This document shows positions 34,966 to 44,778 of a stretch of 64,000 nt of DNA, piece after piece. Every line of letters begins with the position of its first letter. Within the stretch, counting starts at the first letter, position 1. The position numbers and the translations under genes are program-made. The DNA is taken from the NCBI RefSeq assembly GCF_014651615.1, contig NZ_BMXF01000002.1:139675-203674 (forward strand), in the 5' to 3' direction. This DNA comes from Persicitalea jodogahamensis. GTDB taxonomy: Bacteria; Bacteroidota; Bacteroidia; Cytophagales; Spirosomataceae. The notes beneath the pieces are model-generated. The model had not been told where the DNA came from and did no database searches. It worked only from the letters and a program-made list of their open reading frames with translations.

Positions 34966-35041
34966 GGGGCTTCTTTTGAAAGAATTGCGACCTTTGGGGC
35001 GTTTTTGGTTGCCAGACAAATATAGAAACTTTGCTCCGACT

Positions 35042-35413
35042 ATGTCGCGTTTCACATTTAACTCCCGACCTTTTCTGATGCTGTCTCTGATCCTGACCGG
35101 GCTTCTGGCCTGTAACGGCGAGGACAGCCCGCCGGATGATTTGATCCCTCAGGAAAAAATGGCCGAAATCCTTACGGAAATCCACATTGCCGAAGCCCGG
35201 GTGACCAACATGCAACTGCGCTCACAGGATTCTTCGATTTTGCTATACGAAAAGATGCAAAAACGTATTTGGGAGAAGAATAAAGTGGATACATCTGTTT
35301 ACCGGAAAAGCTATTCCTTTTACACTACTCACCCTGCTTTGCTGTCTGAAATTTACGAGCAGGTGGAGAAAAACATGGAAGTCCGCGAAAAAAAGAAAAA
35401 CATAAAATTGTGA
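35042..35413 (+). CDS. DUF4296 family lipoprotein
   Basis: 123 residues. ATG 35042 gives a short signal with a good lipobox, LTGLLAC (Cys21), so it is a lipoprotein; the longer frame from 34946 has no signal-like start and was rejected. The mature part has the DUF4296 pattern LIPQEKMAEILTEIHIAEAR, then KMQKRIWEKNKVD and SYSFYTTHPALLSEIYEQVE. The family is Bacteroidota-specific and uncharacterised, often adjacent to lipid or dolichol-type genes. A basic tail (REKKKNIKL) ends it. Confidence 0.85.
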   Translation: MSRFTFNSRPFLMLSLILTGLLACNGEDSPPDDLIPQEKMAEILTEIHIAEARVTNMQLRSQDSSILLYEKMQKRIWEKNKVDTSVYRKSYSFYTTHPALLSEIYEQVEKNMEVREKKKNIKL

Positions 35414-35458
35414 TTTTTGATAAACGCAGGCTTTGGCTTCGTTTTTGAGAGCGATTGT

Positions 35459-35492
35459 TTTGGGCCTTGAACCGTGATTTTTGTTACTTTTG
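35459..35492 (+). promoter_or_regulatory. Sigma-A-type promoter of the mannosyltransferase gene
   Basis: TTTG at 35459-35462, then 22 bases, then TACTTTTG at 35485-35492 match the Bacteroidota -33/-7 consensus. The start codon is 117 bases downstream. Confidence 0.7.
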
Positions 35493-35609
35493 CCCGCATT
35501 AGAACAAGACGCAGGTGATTATTTTTCCTGAAATTAAGAATTCAGCATAGCGATTTTTTTACCTCTACCATCAACTGCCGCCGCGAGGCGTCCCGAACCA
35601 TCCCATACT

Positions 35610-36401
35610 TTGACTGATTCCGTAGTCATCATACCTACCTACAATGAGATTGAAAACGTCGAAGCGATCATTCGCAAGGTGTTCAGTCTCCCCAAAGCCT
35701 TTGACTTGCTCATCGTAGACGACGGCTCACCGGATGGCACAGCGCTTATTGTGAAGGAGTTGCAGGCTGAATTTCCCGGGCGGCTGCATTTGGCCGAACG
35801 GAAGGGGAAATTAGGGTTGGGTACAGCTTACATTCATGGCTTCAAGTGGGGATTGCAAAGGCACTATCGCTATTTTTTCGAGATGGATGCCGATTTTTCT
35901 CACAATCCCGAGGATTTGGTGCGTTTGCACGAAGCTTGTGCGGTGGAGGGCAACGACATCGCCGTCGGCTCGCGGTACATTCGGGGGGTCAATGTAGTCA
36001 ATTGGCCCATGCGCCGGGTGCTCATGTCGTACTTTGCGGGGCACTATGTGCGCTTCGTCACGGGTATGACAGTGATGGACCCCACCGCCGGGTTCATATG
36101 TTACAGCCGCGATGTCCTCGAAACGCTTCCCCTCGACCATATCAAGTTTGTTGGTTATGCCTTTCAAATCGAAATGAAGTTCGATGCCTGGAAGTATGGA
36201 TTTAAGATCACGGAGGTGCCCATTATTTTTACTGACCGTACTTTGGGTGAATCCAAAATGTCGGCGGGAATCTTCAAGGAGGCCATCCTGGGTGTGCTGG
36301 GCCTGAAAATCGGTAGTTTTTTCAAGCGCTATGTTCGCGAAAATAAGGCGAAGAACAGCGATTCGGTTGAATCACCTTCGTCCCACGCAGCACTCGGATA
36401 A
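35610..36401 (+). CDS. Polyprenol-monophosphomannose synthase-like glycosyltransferase
   Basis: 263 residues if the TTG at 35610 is used; no ATG or GTG lies in frame nearby upstream. The N-terminus VVIIPTYNEIENVE, VDDGSPDGT (37-45), the DxD EMDADFSHNP (about 91-100) and GSRYIRGVNVVNWP are the standard dolichol-phosphate mannosyltransferase blocks. The C-terminal FTDRTLGESKMS box is also present. There are no C-terminal helices, so it is the soluble, single-domain type. It transfers a sugar, probably mannose, from GDP to a polyprenyl phosphate for use in glycoprotein or glycolipid assembly. Confidence 0.92.
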   Translation: MTDSVVIIPTYNEIENVEAIIRKVFSLPKAFDLLIVDDGSPDGTALIVKELQAEFPGRLHLAERKGKLGLGTAYIHGFKWGLQRHYRYFFEMDADFSHNPEDLVRLHEACAVEGNDIAVGSRYIRGVNVVNWPMRRVLMSYFAGHYVRFVTGMTVMDPTAGFICYSRDVLETLPLDHIKFVGYAFQIEMKFDAWKYGFKITEVPIIFTDRTLGESKMSAGIFKEAILGVLGLKIGSFFKRYVRENKAKNSDSVESPSSHAALG

Positions 36402-36597
36402 AGCCATTCCTTCCTTTCTTCTTCCTGTAATTTTTTGCCTGAAACTACCCTTAACCACCGGGTTTCTGTCAAATCCCTTTTCTCGCTGAAGCGTAAGGAA
36501 AACGGTACAGTTATTGCTGTATGAAATCCGTCTTTTCCCGCCGGAATCACTGACTATTTTCGGCCACGGATCGATAGGTTTCAAATACAGCGTGGGC

Positions 36598-39500
36598 ATG
36601 AGAGGTAGATTTACGACAGAGCAAAGGATACACATATTATTCATTTTCCTTTTAGTGGTAGTTGGCGCTGGTTGGTTTGTCACACCAGTTCGGGCGCAGC
36701 ATAGTGTCGCTTTATCCCAAAGTTTTTCCGGTCAAAAAATAGCAGACTATCAAAGCCAATACACCCGTCTGCTATCGCAGGCCCGGCAGAACGGCTGGCC
36801 GCTCCGTCTGAGTCTGGGGTACGATAAGTCTGTTTCCCTGCATCATACCGATGGCCTCGGCCAGCCCGTGTATTATACGACCCACAGCACGCCGCTTTCG
36901 CTGGGCACCCGCACGGCCTCCATGTACGAGGGAGGTAGTTTGGGATTGAAACTGAGTGGCGGTAGTCCAGCACTGAAAGGGAAACTGGCGCTCTGGGATG
37001 GAGGCAAAGTGCGGATCGACCACCGGGAGCTGAGCGGTAAAGTCAGCCAGACCGATGCCGAGGCTCCGGTCATCAACGACCACGCCACTCACATGGCGGG
37101 TATTCTGGTGGGGCGGGGTATTCATAAACCTGCTCAGGGGATGGCGTTCGGCGGGGAATTGAAGGCGTGGGATTTCGATAACGACCTCAGTGAGGTTGCC
37201 AAAGAAGCACCCAGCCTGCTCATTTCGAATCATGCTTACGGTCCCGTAGCGGGCTGGGTGCTTGACCTCAGCAGGCCCGGCAGCTCCAACGACCAAAAGT
37301 GGGAGTGGTGGGGAACGCCCTCGGTGGATGAGCAGCAGGACTACCGCTTTGGCTTTTATGACGACGCCGTGAGTGAAGTGGACCGCATTACTTACAATTT
37401 TCCGTATTTTCTGATGGTGCGCTCGGCGGACAACAAGCGGGTAGAGAATGGCCCGCCGGCAGGAACCAAATACTATTTGAAAAATACGGATACCCAAAGT
37501 ACTCTACCGCGAAGCCGCAACGATGGCTACGATATTCTGCCCGGTGAGTCCAACGCCAAAAACGTACTGACCGTCGGAGCGGCCGAACTCCACGATGCTA
37601 ACTACCTGGTAAGTCCGTATAGCGGTTGGGGACCGACGGACGACGGCCGTATCAAGCCAGACTTGCTGGGGCTTGGCACAGGCATACTGTCCAGCGTAGG
37701 TACCGGGAACGAAGCTTATGGGGTATTTACGGGTACTTCGATGGCGAGTGCCAATGTTTCGGGCTCTTTGCTGCTTTTGCAGGAACTCCATCAGCAGCGC
37801 AAAGGAACATTTATGCTGGCTTCTACCCTGAAAGGACTGGTGCTGCATACGGCGGTGAAACCCGGCGGCAACATCGCCCCCAGCTATGAATACGGCTGGG
37901 GGGTACTTGACGCCGAAGCAGCGGCAAAGGTCATTTTGAACGGTCAGGGGGAATACGTTCTGGCTGAGAACGTGCTCTCTCAGGACGATGCCTACACCCG
38001 AAGCTTTGTGGCTTCCGGTGCCGAACCACTGGTGGTAACAATCTGCTGGACTGACCCCGAAGCAATGCCCACAGCCGTTAGCAGCCGCAACCTGAATAAT
38101 CCGGGTCCCAAGCTGGTAAATGATCTTGACGCTTTGCTCACCGAAGGATTCAACCGCTTTCAGCCATGGGTGCTTGACCCCGCTGCTCCCGGCGAGAAAG
38201 CCAAAACGGGCAATAATTTTCGGGATAACGTGGAGCAAATCTATGTCGCGAAACCTCTGAAAGGTCGTACCTACACTTTGACCATTTCGCACAAAAACAA
38301 CCTGAAAAACGGCCGCCAGCCCTACGCGCTCATCGTCAGCGGACTGGAGCAGCCGGATTGTGCGCTGGCATCTACGCTCATCCCCGGCTCCGACACCACG
38401 CTCTGCGCCGGACAAACAATCAGCTTATCGGCCAACGCGGGTGTTGGGTTTACCTATGAATGGCTGCAAAACGGAAATACGATCAGGAAAGGCTCGGATC
38501 GTACGCTGGAAGTAAGCAAGCCCGGACGTTACGCTGTGCGGGTCACCTCCGTCGGCTGTAACGTACTCAGCAAACCGGTGGAGGTAAGTGGCTCTGACCT
38601 CTTTGCCGACATCGCCCAAAAGGGAAACATTCTGGTTTGCGACAACAATGGAACTGAACTGTCGGCCAACACCGGAGTTGATTACAACTATCAATGGCTG
38701 ATGGATGGTAAGCCGGTCAGCGGAGCAACGGACTCCCGATACCGGGTCACATCGACCGGCAATTACCAGGTGCGTGTTAGCCAACATTACTGCGCCGAAC
38801 TCTCCGCTCCCACGCGTGTGGATGTTGCGCCCGTAAAAGCAACGCTCACTCCCGCCGTCAGCGCGGTAATTTGTAACGATTCGCCCGCCCGGCTTACTGC
38901 CCCGCAGGAGAAGGACTATACCTATGCCTGGCTCTATGATAATTCGTCTATTCCCGCTGCTACGGGTTCGTTCTATCAAGCCGATAAGCCGGGACGCTAC
39001 GCCGTGGAGATACGCAATGGCGCTTGCCGGGTCCGCTCGACGGATGTAGTTGTTCAGAAAAAGAATGTAAAGGCAGTCATCACACCGCCCATTTCGGCAC
39101 TCATAGAGAAGGGCGGCAGCATTGCCCTGCAGGCCAATTACGAAATTGGCAACCGCTATGCCTGGTACCGCGAAGACAGCCTGCTGGCCGGCGAAGATGC
39201 CCCGTTACTGAAAGCCACGGAGGGCGGAAGGTATAAGGTCACCGTTAGCAATGGTGGCTGCCTGGCCGAGTCGGCGGTTATTACTCTTTGGGGGGGAGCT
39301 TCCGGGGGTGACTCACCTTATCTGATTACGGGCGTTGCTCCTTCTTCGGAACCCAATCGCCTGATTGTACTTTTTCCAAACCCTTCTCAGGAAATGGTGA
39401 CGGTCACGGTTCCCATACAGGGCGTTCCTTTACATTCGCGTGCTTCGCTCTTTACTATGAAAGGAGAGCCGCTTCGCTCACAACCTTTGCTGGTCGAGGG

Positions 39501-39609
39501 AGATTATCTCAAAACGCAGTTCGACCTGCGTTACCTGCCCACCGGCGCCTACCTGATAAAGGTGAATCTGGAAGATAAGAGCCTGTCGGAAAAGTTTTTG
39601 AAATACTGA
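36598..39609 (+). CDS. Secreted subtilisin-like serine protease with Ig-like repeats and T9SS sorting domain
   Basis: 1003 residues from ATG 36598; an upstream TTG at 36514 would precede the signal with an unlikely leader. Signal peptide 1-33 (TPVRAQ). The S8 triad is Asp134 (LALWDGG), His162 (NDHATHMAG) and Ser381 (TGTSMASA). After the catalytic domain and a P-domain-like region (to about 585) come four Cys-bounded Ig-like repeats of some 75-80 residues, each with 'Y.WL.(n/d)' and 'GrYaVrv'. The end is a type A sorting domain (LFPNPSQEMVTVTV ... GAYLIKVNLEDKSLSEKFLKY in two parts). The protein should be exported through T9SS and anchored or released. Substrate unknown. Confidence 0.93.
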   Translation: MRGRFTTEQRIHILFIFLLVVVGAGWFVTPVRAQHSVALSQSFSGQKIADYQSQYTRLLSQARQNGWPLRLSLGYDKSVSLHHTDGLGQPVYYTTHSTPLSLGTRTASMYEGGSLGLKLSGGSPALKGKLALWDGGKVRIDHRELSGKVSQTDAEAPVINDHATHMAGILVGRGIHKPAQGMAFGGELKAWDFDNDLSEVAKEAPSLLISNHAYGPVAGWVLDLSRPGSSNDQKWEWWGTPSVDEQQDYRFGFYDDAVSEVDRITYNFPYFLMVRSADNKRVENGPPAGTKYYLKNTDTQSTLPRSRNDGYDILPGESNAKNVLTVGAAELHDANYLVSPYSGWGPTDDGRIKPDLLGLGTGILSSVGTGNEAYGVFTGTSMASANVSGSLLLLQELHQQRKGTFMLASTLKGLVLHTAVKPGGNIAPSYEYGWGVLDAEAAAKVILNGQGEYVLAENVLSQDDAYTRSFVASGAEPLVVTICWTDPEAMPTAVSSRNLNNPGPKLVNDLDALLTEGFNRFQPWVLDPAAPGEKAKTGNNFRDNVEQIYVAKPLKGRTYTLTISHKNNLKNGRQPYALIVSGLEQPDCALASTLIPGSDTTLCAGQTISLSANAGVGFTYEWLQNGNTIRKGSDRTLEVSKPGRYAVRVTSVGCNVLSKPVEVSGSDLFADIAQKGNILVCDNNGTELSANTGVDYNYQWLMDGKPVSGATDSRYRVTSTGNYQVRVSQHYCAELSAPTRVDVAPVKATLTPAVSAVICNDSPARLTAPQEKDYTYAWLYDNSSIPAATGSFYQADKPGRYAVEIRNGACRVRSTDVVVQKKNVKAVITPPISALIEKGGSIALQANYEIGNRYAWYREDSLLAGEDAPLLKATEGGRYKVTVSNGGCLAESAVITLWGGASGGDSPYLITGVAPSSEPNRLIVLFPNPSQEMVTVTVPIQGVPLHSRASLFTMKGEPLRSQPLLVEGDYLKTQFDLRYLPTGAYLIKVNLEDKSLSEKFLKY

Positions 39610-39693
39610 AAAGCAAATATTTTGCATATTGGTCTGTGGCATTACGCTAAAGCTGCGGAGCCTCTTTCCAATATTTAACTATTTCCTGCTTTA

Positions 39694-40887
39694 ATGACCA
39701 GACGTGTTCTTCTAGTATCCACCCTGTTTTTTTTCTTCCATTTTGCGCAAAGCCAAACTACCCCCTGCAACTGCGCACAAGAACTTGATTTTGTAAGTAC
39801 CCAATTGCGCACTGTCCCCAGCTACAAAAGCCAGGTTAAAGATGATGGAGTGAGCGAAGCCTTGCTAAATGCCCTGAAAGTAGAGATCAAGGATGATCCA
39901 AGGGCGGAGATCAATTGCCTGTATTACGTGCAAAAGTACCTGACCATTGTGCGGGACAAGCACCTTTCTGCCTCGGCGCGGAGCGCGACAGTAGATTTCC
40001 AGCAATATGATTATCGGATTACGGATGATCTAACTACTGTTTTGAACAAGGCAGCCGGCAAGTCGGACAGTCTCACCGGGATATACAACCTCGACGATGT
40101 GTACAGGGTGGCGGTCGTGCCGGACGATCAGGTCGAGGGCCGCTATCTGGGGGTAGTTCTGGAATCGACCAACAGGAACTGGCAACCGAAAATGATAAAG
40201 TTCGTGCTCACCCGAACACCTGATGGGTATGATGGCCTTTTTTATGGGGGTGCCTTCGTGCCTGATTACCAACGGATTCAGCCCCGAGAGGGCAGACTCT
40301 ACCCCGAACGGTGGATCAAAACCGATGCGGCGACTGATTACGCTTTCAATCCGTACCTTATGGATGAGGATCTGTTTCAGTACAGAATGCTGGACGGTGG
40401 TACGCATTACGTTCGTCTGGGTTCTTTTTCAGGACAAAACAAAAACTACGCAATGGCCAGTAAGCTGCGCGAAGAGATGGAAAGCAAAATCCAGGTAGGG
40501 AATGTCATCGTTGACCTCAGAAACAACGGCGGCGGCGGTAGTAGAACGTCCGACTTATTTCTGGACTTCTTGAAAAAGAACAAAAAGAATCTTCGCGTTT
40601 TCGTATTGCAGAATTATTTCTGTGGCAGCGATTGCGAGCAGTTTCTGGTCAAACTGAAATCTCAGCAATCGGTGACCGCTTTTGGCGAAAACACCCACGG
40701 GGCGATCGCCTATGGTTTCGGCAACCGGAGTACGCGGCAGGAAACTACCCCTTGCTATAAATTTACGCTCAATCTTACGGAAAAGAAGTACGAAAAGTAC
40801 CTGGACTACGAAGAAGTAGGCATTGCCCCGGATCAGTACCTGCATACCCGGAGCGATTGGATCGAACAGGTGCTCGGGAAATTGTAG
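39694..40887 (+). CDS. S41-type peptidase-like protein with altered active site
   Basis: 397 residues with a signal peptide (1-20, AQSQ). The C-terminal tail domain resembles S41 peptidases: VGNVIVDLRNNGGGG, then FCGSDCEQF with the expected nucleophile Ser312, then GENTHGAIAYG. The last segment aligns with the usual G-x-x-T-x-G-K; the catalytic Lys position is Ala337 (His335 is nearby). No PDZ domain is evident. It may be catalytically dead, use another base, or belong to the tricorn/IRBP side of the family. It follows the subtilase by 84 bases. Confidence 0.82.
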   Translation: MTRRVLLVSTLFFFFHFAQSQTTPCNCAQELDFVSTQLRTVPSYKSQVKDDGVSEALLNALKVEIKDDPRAEINCLYYVQKYLTIVRDKHLSASARSATVDFQQYDYRITDDLTTVLNKAAGKSDSLTGIYNLDDVYRVAVVPDDQVEGRYLGVVLESTNRNWQPKMIKFVLTRTPDGYDGLFYGGAFVPDYQRIQPREGRLYPERWIKTDAATDYAFNPYLMDEDLFQYRMLDGGTHYVRLGSFSGQNKNYAMASKLREEMESKIQVGNVIVDLRNNGGGGSRTSDLFLDFLKKNKKNLRVFVLQNYFCGSDCEQFLVKLKSQQSVTAFGENTHGAIAYGFGNRSTRQETTPCYKFTLNLTEKKYEKYLDYEEVGIAPDQYLHTRSDWIEQVLGKL

Positions 40888-40924
40888 GATGTGTTATTGT
40901 CTAAAATAGGGAATCATGCCCACA

Positions 40925-40963
40925 AAAAACGGTCGCCCTTCATCATGAAGGGCGACCGTTTTT
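40925..40963. terminator. Perfect bidirectional terminator
   Basis: A 19-base perfect inverted repeat (40925-40943 and 40945-40963) with GC core, A-run on the left and T-run on the right, between the converging S41-like and glutamate dehydrogenase genes. Confidence 0.93.
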
Positions 40964-40986
40964 GCAAACAGGAAACACTGTCCTGA

Positions 40987-42411
40987 TCAGGGGAAAATTC
41001 CCAGCATTTCGTAGCTGAGGGATATTTTCTTGATGGAAATATAGAAGGCTGCCGTGCGAAGGTCGCCCAGTTCCGGCTTGGCGATAAGTGCGTCACGCAT
41101 CTCGTGGTAGGCCAGAATCATGGTGTCTTCCAGGCCCGAACGCACGATGTCCTCTTCGTCAGAACCGTGGGTAATATCGGCCCGGACGGCAGGGTCAAGC
41201 GTCTTGCCCGTCAGTTCCTCCACTGAGCCGATGATCCGGTCGAAGCTCTTCTCGTCGGCCCGCTTGCCCATACGCCCGAAGCGTACATTCTGCAGGTTTT
41301 TGAGCCATTCGAAGTACGAGACCGTCACGCCCCCGGCGTTCAGGTACAGGTCGGGAATGATGGTAATACCCTTTTCGAGCAGAATTTCCTCCGCCCGCAT
41401 CGTAACGGGACCATTGGCGGCTTCGGCCACCACTTTCGCCTTTATTTCACTGGCGTTTTCTACGGTGATCTGATTTTCGAGGGCTGCAGGTACCAGAATA
41501 TCACAAGCCATCGTCAGCATGGACTTTGAATCCGGGATGTCGGTCGCTCCCGGAAATTTCGTGATCGATTTGGTTTGCCGCCGGTGCTTGTCCACCGCTT
41601 CTATATTAAGGCCATTTTCGTCGTAGATGCCACCATCGTATTCAGCGATGCCGATGATTTTGGCGCCTTCCTCAGCCAGGAACTTGGCCGAGTGGTAGCC
41701 CACATTACCAAAACCCTGGATAATGACCGTCTTGCCCCGCAATCCGGTACTTAGGCCTAGCTTTTTCGTGTCTTCCTCGAACTTAAAGAACTCCCGAAGC
41801 CCGAAGAAAACGCCCAGGCCGGTTGCCTCGGTACGCCCCCTGATGCCGCCAATACCCACCGGTTTGCCCGTCACGCAGCCCTGTGCATTGGTATCGCCAA
41901 ACTTAAAGGTCATATAGGTGTCGGCAATCCAGCCCATCTCACGCCCGCCTGTCCCGTAGTCGGGCGCTGGCACGTCCACGGCCGGACCGATCAGGTTTTT
42001 CTTGATAAGTTCGGTCGCAAAGCGGCGCGTCACTTTCTCGAGCATTTCTTCGGATGCGATATGAGGGTTGATCTTCACCCCACCCTTGGCACCGCCGAAA
42101 GGTACGTTTACCACCGCGCACTTGAAGGTCATCAGGGTGGCCAGAGCCTTCACCTCGTCCTCCGACACCTCCATGCTGTACCGAATGCCGCCCTTAGTGG
42201 GTAGTTTGTGCATACTGTGCTGGGCGCGGATGCCCTCGATGTTGTGGATTTCGCCATCGACCTCTACGGGGAAGGTGACTTTATAAACGCTATTGCAATG
42301 GCGGATGCGCTCGAGTAAGCCTTTTGAAAGGCCCGTATGTTCGGCGGCTTTGTCGTAATAGTGTAATACAGTATCCAGGAATTTTTTTCCCTGTTCCAAA
42401 TGGTCTGACAT
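40987..42411 (-). CDS. Glu/Leu/Phe/Val dehydrogenase (glutamate dehydrogenase)
   Basis: 474 residues. It catalyses reversible oxidative deamination, most likely of glutamate. The catalytic Lys lies in KLPTKGGIRYS and in TFKCAVVNVPFGGAKGG; Asp of VPAPDYGT is conserved. The Rossmann domain begins with GKTVIIQGFGNVG. Length is somewhat longer than classical 413-420 residue GDHs because of N- and C-terminal additions, typical for Bacteroidota. Monocistronic, bounded by a strong terminator. Confidence 0.93.
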   Translation of the reverse strand: MSDHLEQGKKFLDTVLHYYDKAAEHTGLSKGLLERIRHCNSVYKVTFPVEVDGEIHNIEGIRAQHSMHKLPTKGGIRYSMEVSEDEVKALATLMTFKCAVVNVPFGGAKGGVKINPHIASEEMLEKVTRRFATELIKKNLIGPAVDVPAPDYGTGGREMGWIADTYMTFKFGDTNAQGCVTGKPVGIGGIRGRTEATGLGVFFGLREFFKFEEDTKKLGLSTGLRGKTVIIQGFGNVGYHSAKFLAEEGAKIIGIAEYDGGIYDENGLNIEAVDKHRRQTKSITKFPGATDIPDSKSMLTMACDILVPAALENQITVENASEIKAKVVAEAANGPVTMRAEEILLEKGITIIPDLYLNAGGVTVSYFEWLKNLQNVRFGRMGKRADEKSFDRIIGSVEELTGKTLDPAVRADITHGSDEEDIVRSGLEDTMILAYHEMRDALIAKPELGDLRTAAFYISIKKISLSYEMLGIFP

Positions 42412-43011
42412 AGTTATTTATGGATTTGAAGTGTACATAATCCCGATTGGGAAGTATCCTGCAAAGATTGAAAATCTTCGTGGGATAGTGATGGTTTTTC
42501 GGAAGTTTCCGCAGAGAAGAGCAATTCGGGAAAGGCTCCCAACCATAGTATTCAAGGGAGGGGCTGAGCTTCCCGGCCATTACAGACTACATCCTCACGT
42601 TTCTTCGGTACGATCGTTCCCAAAATTATGCAGTCTTGGGCTACCCGGTACTCGCCGAGGGCGAACTGAACATTTCCGGCCACTGCCTCCTTGGCGCGCG
42701 GGCGGCTTTCCAGGGCTACGAAAATGGCGAAACCACGCTGATGTTAGGCGTCAACTTCGGGTACCGGTTTCATGCAGGATGTTATAAATAGTGTTCTGCC
42801 AAACCAATGCCTTTATAATTCTTGGCTACGGTGTATGTTCTTATGATAAGTCATTTGCCACGACTCTACAACTTTGAGGAAAGTTCCTAACTTGGCCTCC
42901 CGATAAGCCTGAAGCCCGCCCCTGACCTCGGGAGCTGCGTTCCATACGCAGGAAAGCCAGGCAGCGCTACACTATTTACCAAGAAGCTAGTTTTTCTATT
43001 AAACTTACCTG
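42412..43011. other. Intergenic region with a barrel remnant
   Basis: A 600-base gap between glutamate dehydrogenase and the GH9 gene. Bases 42549-42791 hold the remnant described separately. The last 220 bases are A/T-rich near the GH9 start but contain a G/C-rich stretch at about 42895-42970 (CCCGCCCCTGACCTCGGGAG) for which I see no RNA family. Confidence 0.5.
42549..42791 (+). pseudogene. C-terminal remnant of an outer-membrane beta-barrel protein
   Basis: An open frame from 42549 to the TAG at 42789-42791 has no start codon near its beginning, yet reads like the last strands of a barrel: YVLGYP-type strand (NYAVLGYPVLAEGEL), then LNISGHCLLGARAAFQGYE and NGETTLMLGVNFGYRF. The upstream part of the gene is missing (in-frame stop at 42546-42548). 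Aligned aromatic/polar alternation supports the call; the parental family is not identified. Confidence 0.55.
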
Positions 43012-44778
43012 ATGAAAAATTTCACCCAAATACTACTTATTTTTCTATTATCCTTTCTAACCAAAACTACTCTGGCCCAGCTATCCACCGATTCTGTTCG
43101 GTTGAATCAGCTCGGGTACTACCCGGATGCTCCTAAAACAGCCGCCATTTATGGTGCCGGTAAGGGTGGTTTTATATTGAAAACGGCGGAAGGCAACCAG
43201 ACCGTTTACCATGGACAGCTCAGCGAAAACCGTACTTCACCTTTCTCGGCTAAAACTACCCGCATCGCCGACTTCTCAGCGTTCACTAAGCCGGGGCGTT
43301 ACGTGCTGGAAGTACCTGAAATAGGAGCTTCATACCCTTTTGAAATAAAAAATCAAGTACACGATGCGGCGTCGCGGGCGGCGATCAAGGGCTATTATTT
43401 TCAAAGGATGTCCACACCTCTGCCGGAAAAGTATGCCGGAAAGTGGGCGCGACCCGGCGGCCATCCCGATGTGTCGGTACTGGTGCATCCTTCGGCGGCC
43501 AGTCCGCTGCGCCCCGCCGGGACGACACTTTCCGCTCCGGGTGGCTGGTACGATGCGGGGGATTATAATAAGTACATTGTCAACTCGGGTATTTCAGTTG
43601 GGACGATGCTGGCTGCCTACGAGGATTTTCCGGCTTACTATGACACGCTGAACCTGAACATTCCCGAAAGCAGTAACGCTTTGCCCGACCTGCTCGACGA
43701 AGTGCTGTACAACCTGCGCTGGATGCTCACCATGCAAGATCCCAACGATGGCGGCGTGTATCATAAACTGACCAATCCTGTTTTTGATGGCATGAATGTG
43801 ATGCCGCACGAGGCCACCAAACCGCGTTTCGTGGTGCAGAAAAGTACCGCCGCCGCGCTGGACTTTGCGGCGGTGATGGCACAGGGCAGCCGGATTTTCA
43901 AAAAGTACCGACAGCCACTACCCGGCCTGGCCGATTCCTGTCTCATTGCGGCGCAGCGCGCCTGGGGCTGGGCCAAGGTAAATCCTAATGTCGTATACGA
44001 TCAGGACGCCATCAATTCTTCCTTCGATCCCGACATCAAGACGGGTACCTACGGCGACAGGAATCTGGCGGATGAGTTTATCTGGGCGGCTTGTGAGCTG
44101 TACATTACTACTAAGAGCGAGACGTACTACAAGGCGGTCAATCTTTTTCCCGATGAAAAAATGCCGTTACCTTCCTGGCCGCAAGTGCGGTTGATGGGCT
44201 ACTACTCCTTGCTTCGCCACGCCGGGGAGATTACTGATGTGGCCCGGAAAGACGTTGCCAAGCTTAAAGTGCGGATGGTCGCAATGGCCGACGGCCTGAT
44301 CGAAGGCACGGAGAAGCATTATCTTAACACCGTGATGGGCCATAGCAAATCCGACTACGCATGGGGAAGCAGCTCCGTGGCGGCTAATCAGGGCATGGCG
44401 ATCATGCAGGCGTATCGCCTGACCCAGGATAGAAAGTACCTGAACGCCGCCCTCACGAACGTGGATTATCTGCTGGGTCGCAATGGCACGGGCTATTGTT
44501 TCCTGACGGGCTTCGGCAGCAAGCGGGTGATGCATCCGCACCATCGCCCTTCCGTTGCCGATGGCGTAACCGAACCCGTACCGGGGCTGCTCTCGGGCGG
44601 GCCAAATCCGGGTAAGCAGGATAAATGCCCCACTTACACTTCGGATTTGCCCGACGAAGCCTTTACGGATGATGACTGCTCCTATGCTTCCAACGAAATC
44701 TGCATTAACTGGAACGCGCCGCTGGTGTATTTGCTCGGGGCCGTGGAAGCTTCCACTTTCAGCACTCGCTCAAACTAA
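43012..44778 (+). CDS. Glycoside hydrolase family 9 endoglucanase
   Basis: 588 residues with a signal peptide (1-23, TLAQ). The N-terminal Ig-like domain (about 26-108: [15 protein letters not shown]...) is typical of the CelD/Cel9 subgroup. The (alpha/alpha)6 barrel shows Asp181 and Asp184 in [10 protein letters not shown], the HHRPS stretch and the catalytic acid Glu562 in [12 protein letters not shown]. It cleaves beta-1,4-glucans outside the cell. No T9SS C-terminal domain or lipobox is present, so it is probably periplasmic or secreted by another route. Gene remnants lie on both sides. Confidence 0.93.
   Translation: MKNFTQILLIFLLSFLTKTTLAQLSTDSVRLNQLGYYPDAPKTAAIYGAGKGGFILKTAEGNQTVYHGQLSENRTSPFSAKTTRIADFSAFTKPGRYVLEVPEIGASYPFEIKNQVHDAASRAAIKGYYFQRMSTPLPEKYAGKWARPGGHPDVSVLVHPSAASPLRPAGTTLSAPGGWYDAGDYNKYIVNSGISVGTMLAAYEDFPAYYDTLNLNIPESSNALPDLLDEVLYNLRWMLTMQDPNDGGVYHKLTNPVFDGMNVMPHEATKPRFVVQKSTAAALDFAAVMAQGSRIFKKYRQPLPGLADSCLIAAQRAWGWAKVNPNVVYDQDAINSSFDPDIKTGTYGDRNLADEFIWAACELYITTKSETYYKAVNLFPDEKMPLPSWPQVRLMGYYSLLRHAGEITDVARKDVAKLKVRMVAMADGLIEGTEKHYLNTVMGHSKSDYAWGSSSVAANQGMAIMQAYRLTQDRKYLNAALTNVDYLLGRNGTGYCFLTGFGSKRVMHPHHRPSVADGVTEPVPGLLSGGPNPGKQDKCPTYTSDLPDEAFTDDDCSYASNEICINWNAPLVYLLGAVEASTFSTRSN

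Noticed and set aside
34946-35041. 32-residue extension of the DUF4296 frame.
   Set aside because: It would destroy the lipoprotein signal beginning at 35042 and contains the A/T-rich hairpin.
42431-42787. 118-codon plus-strand frame between gdh and GH9.
   Set aside because: It is a different frame from the barrel remnant (42549-42791), whose beta-strand pattern is more convincing; this one is a shadow.
42870-42975. GAGGAAAGTT followed by GC-rich sequence, considered as part of an RNase P RNA.
   Set aside because: The surrounding universally conserved P4 elements (such as ACAGAA) are absent and the region is far too short.
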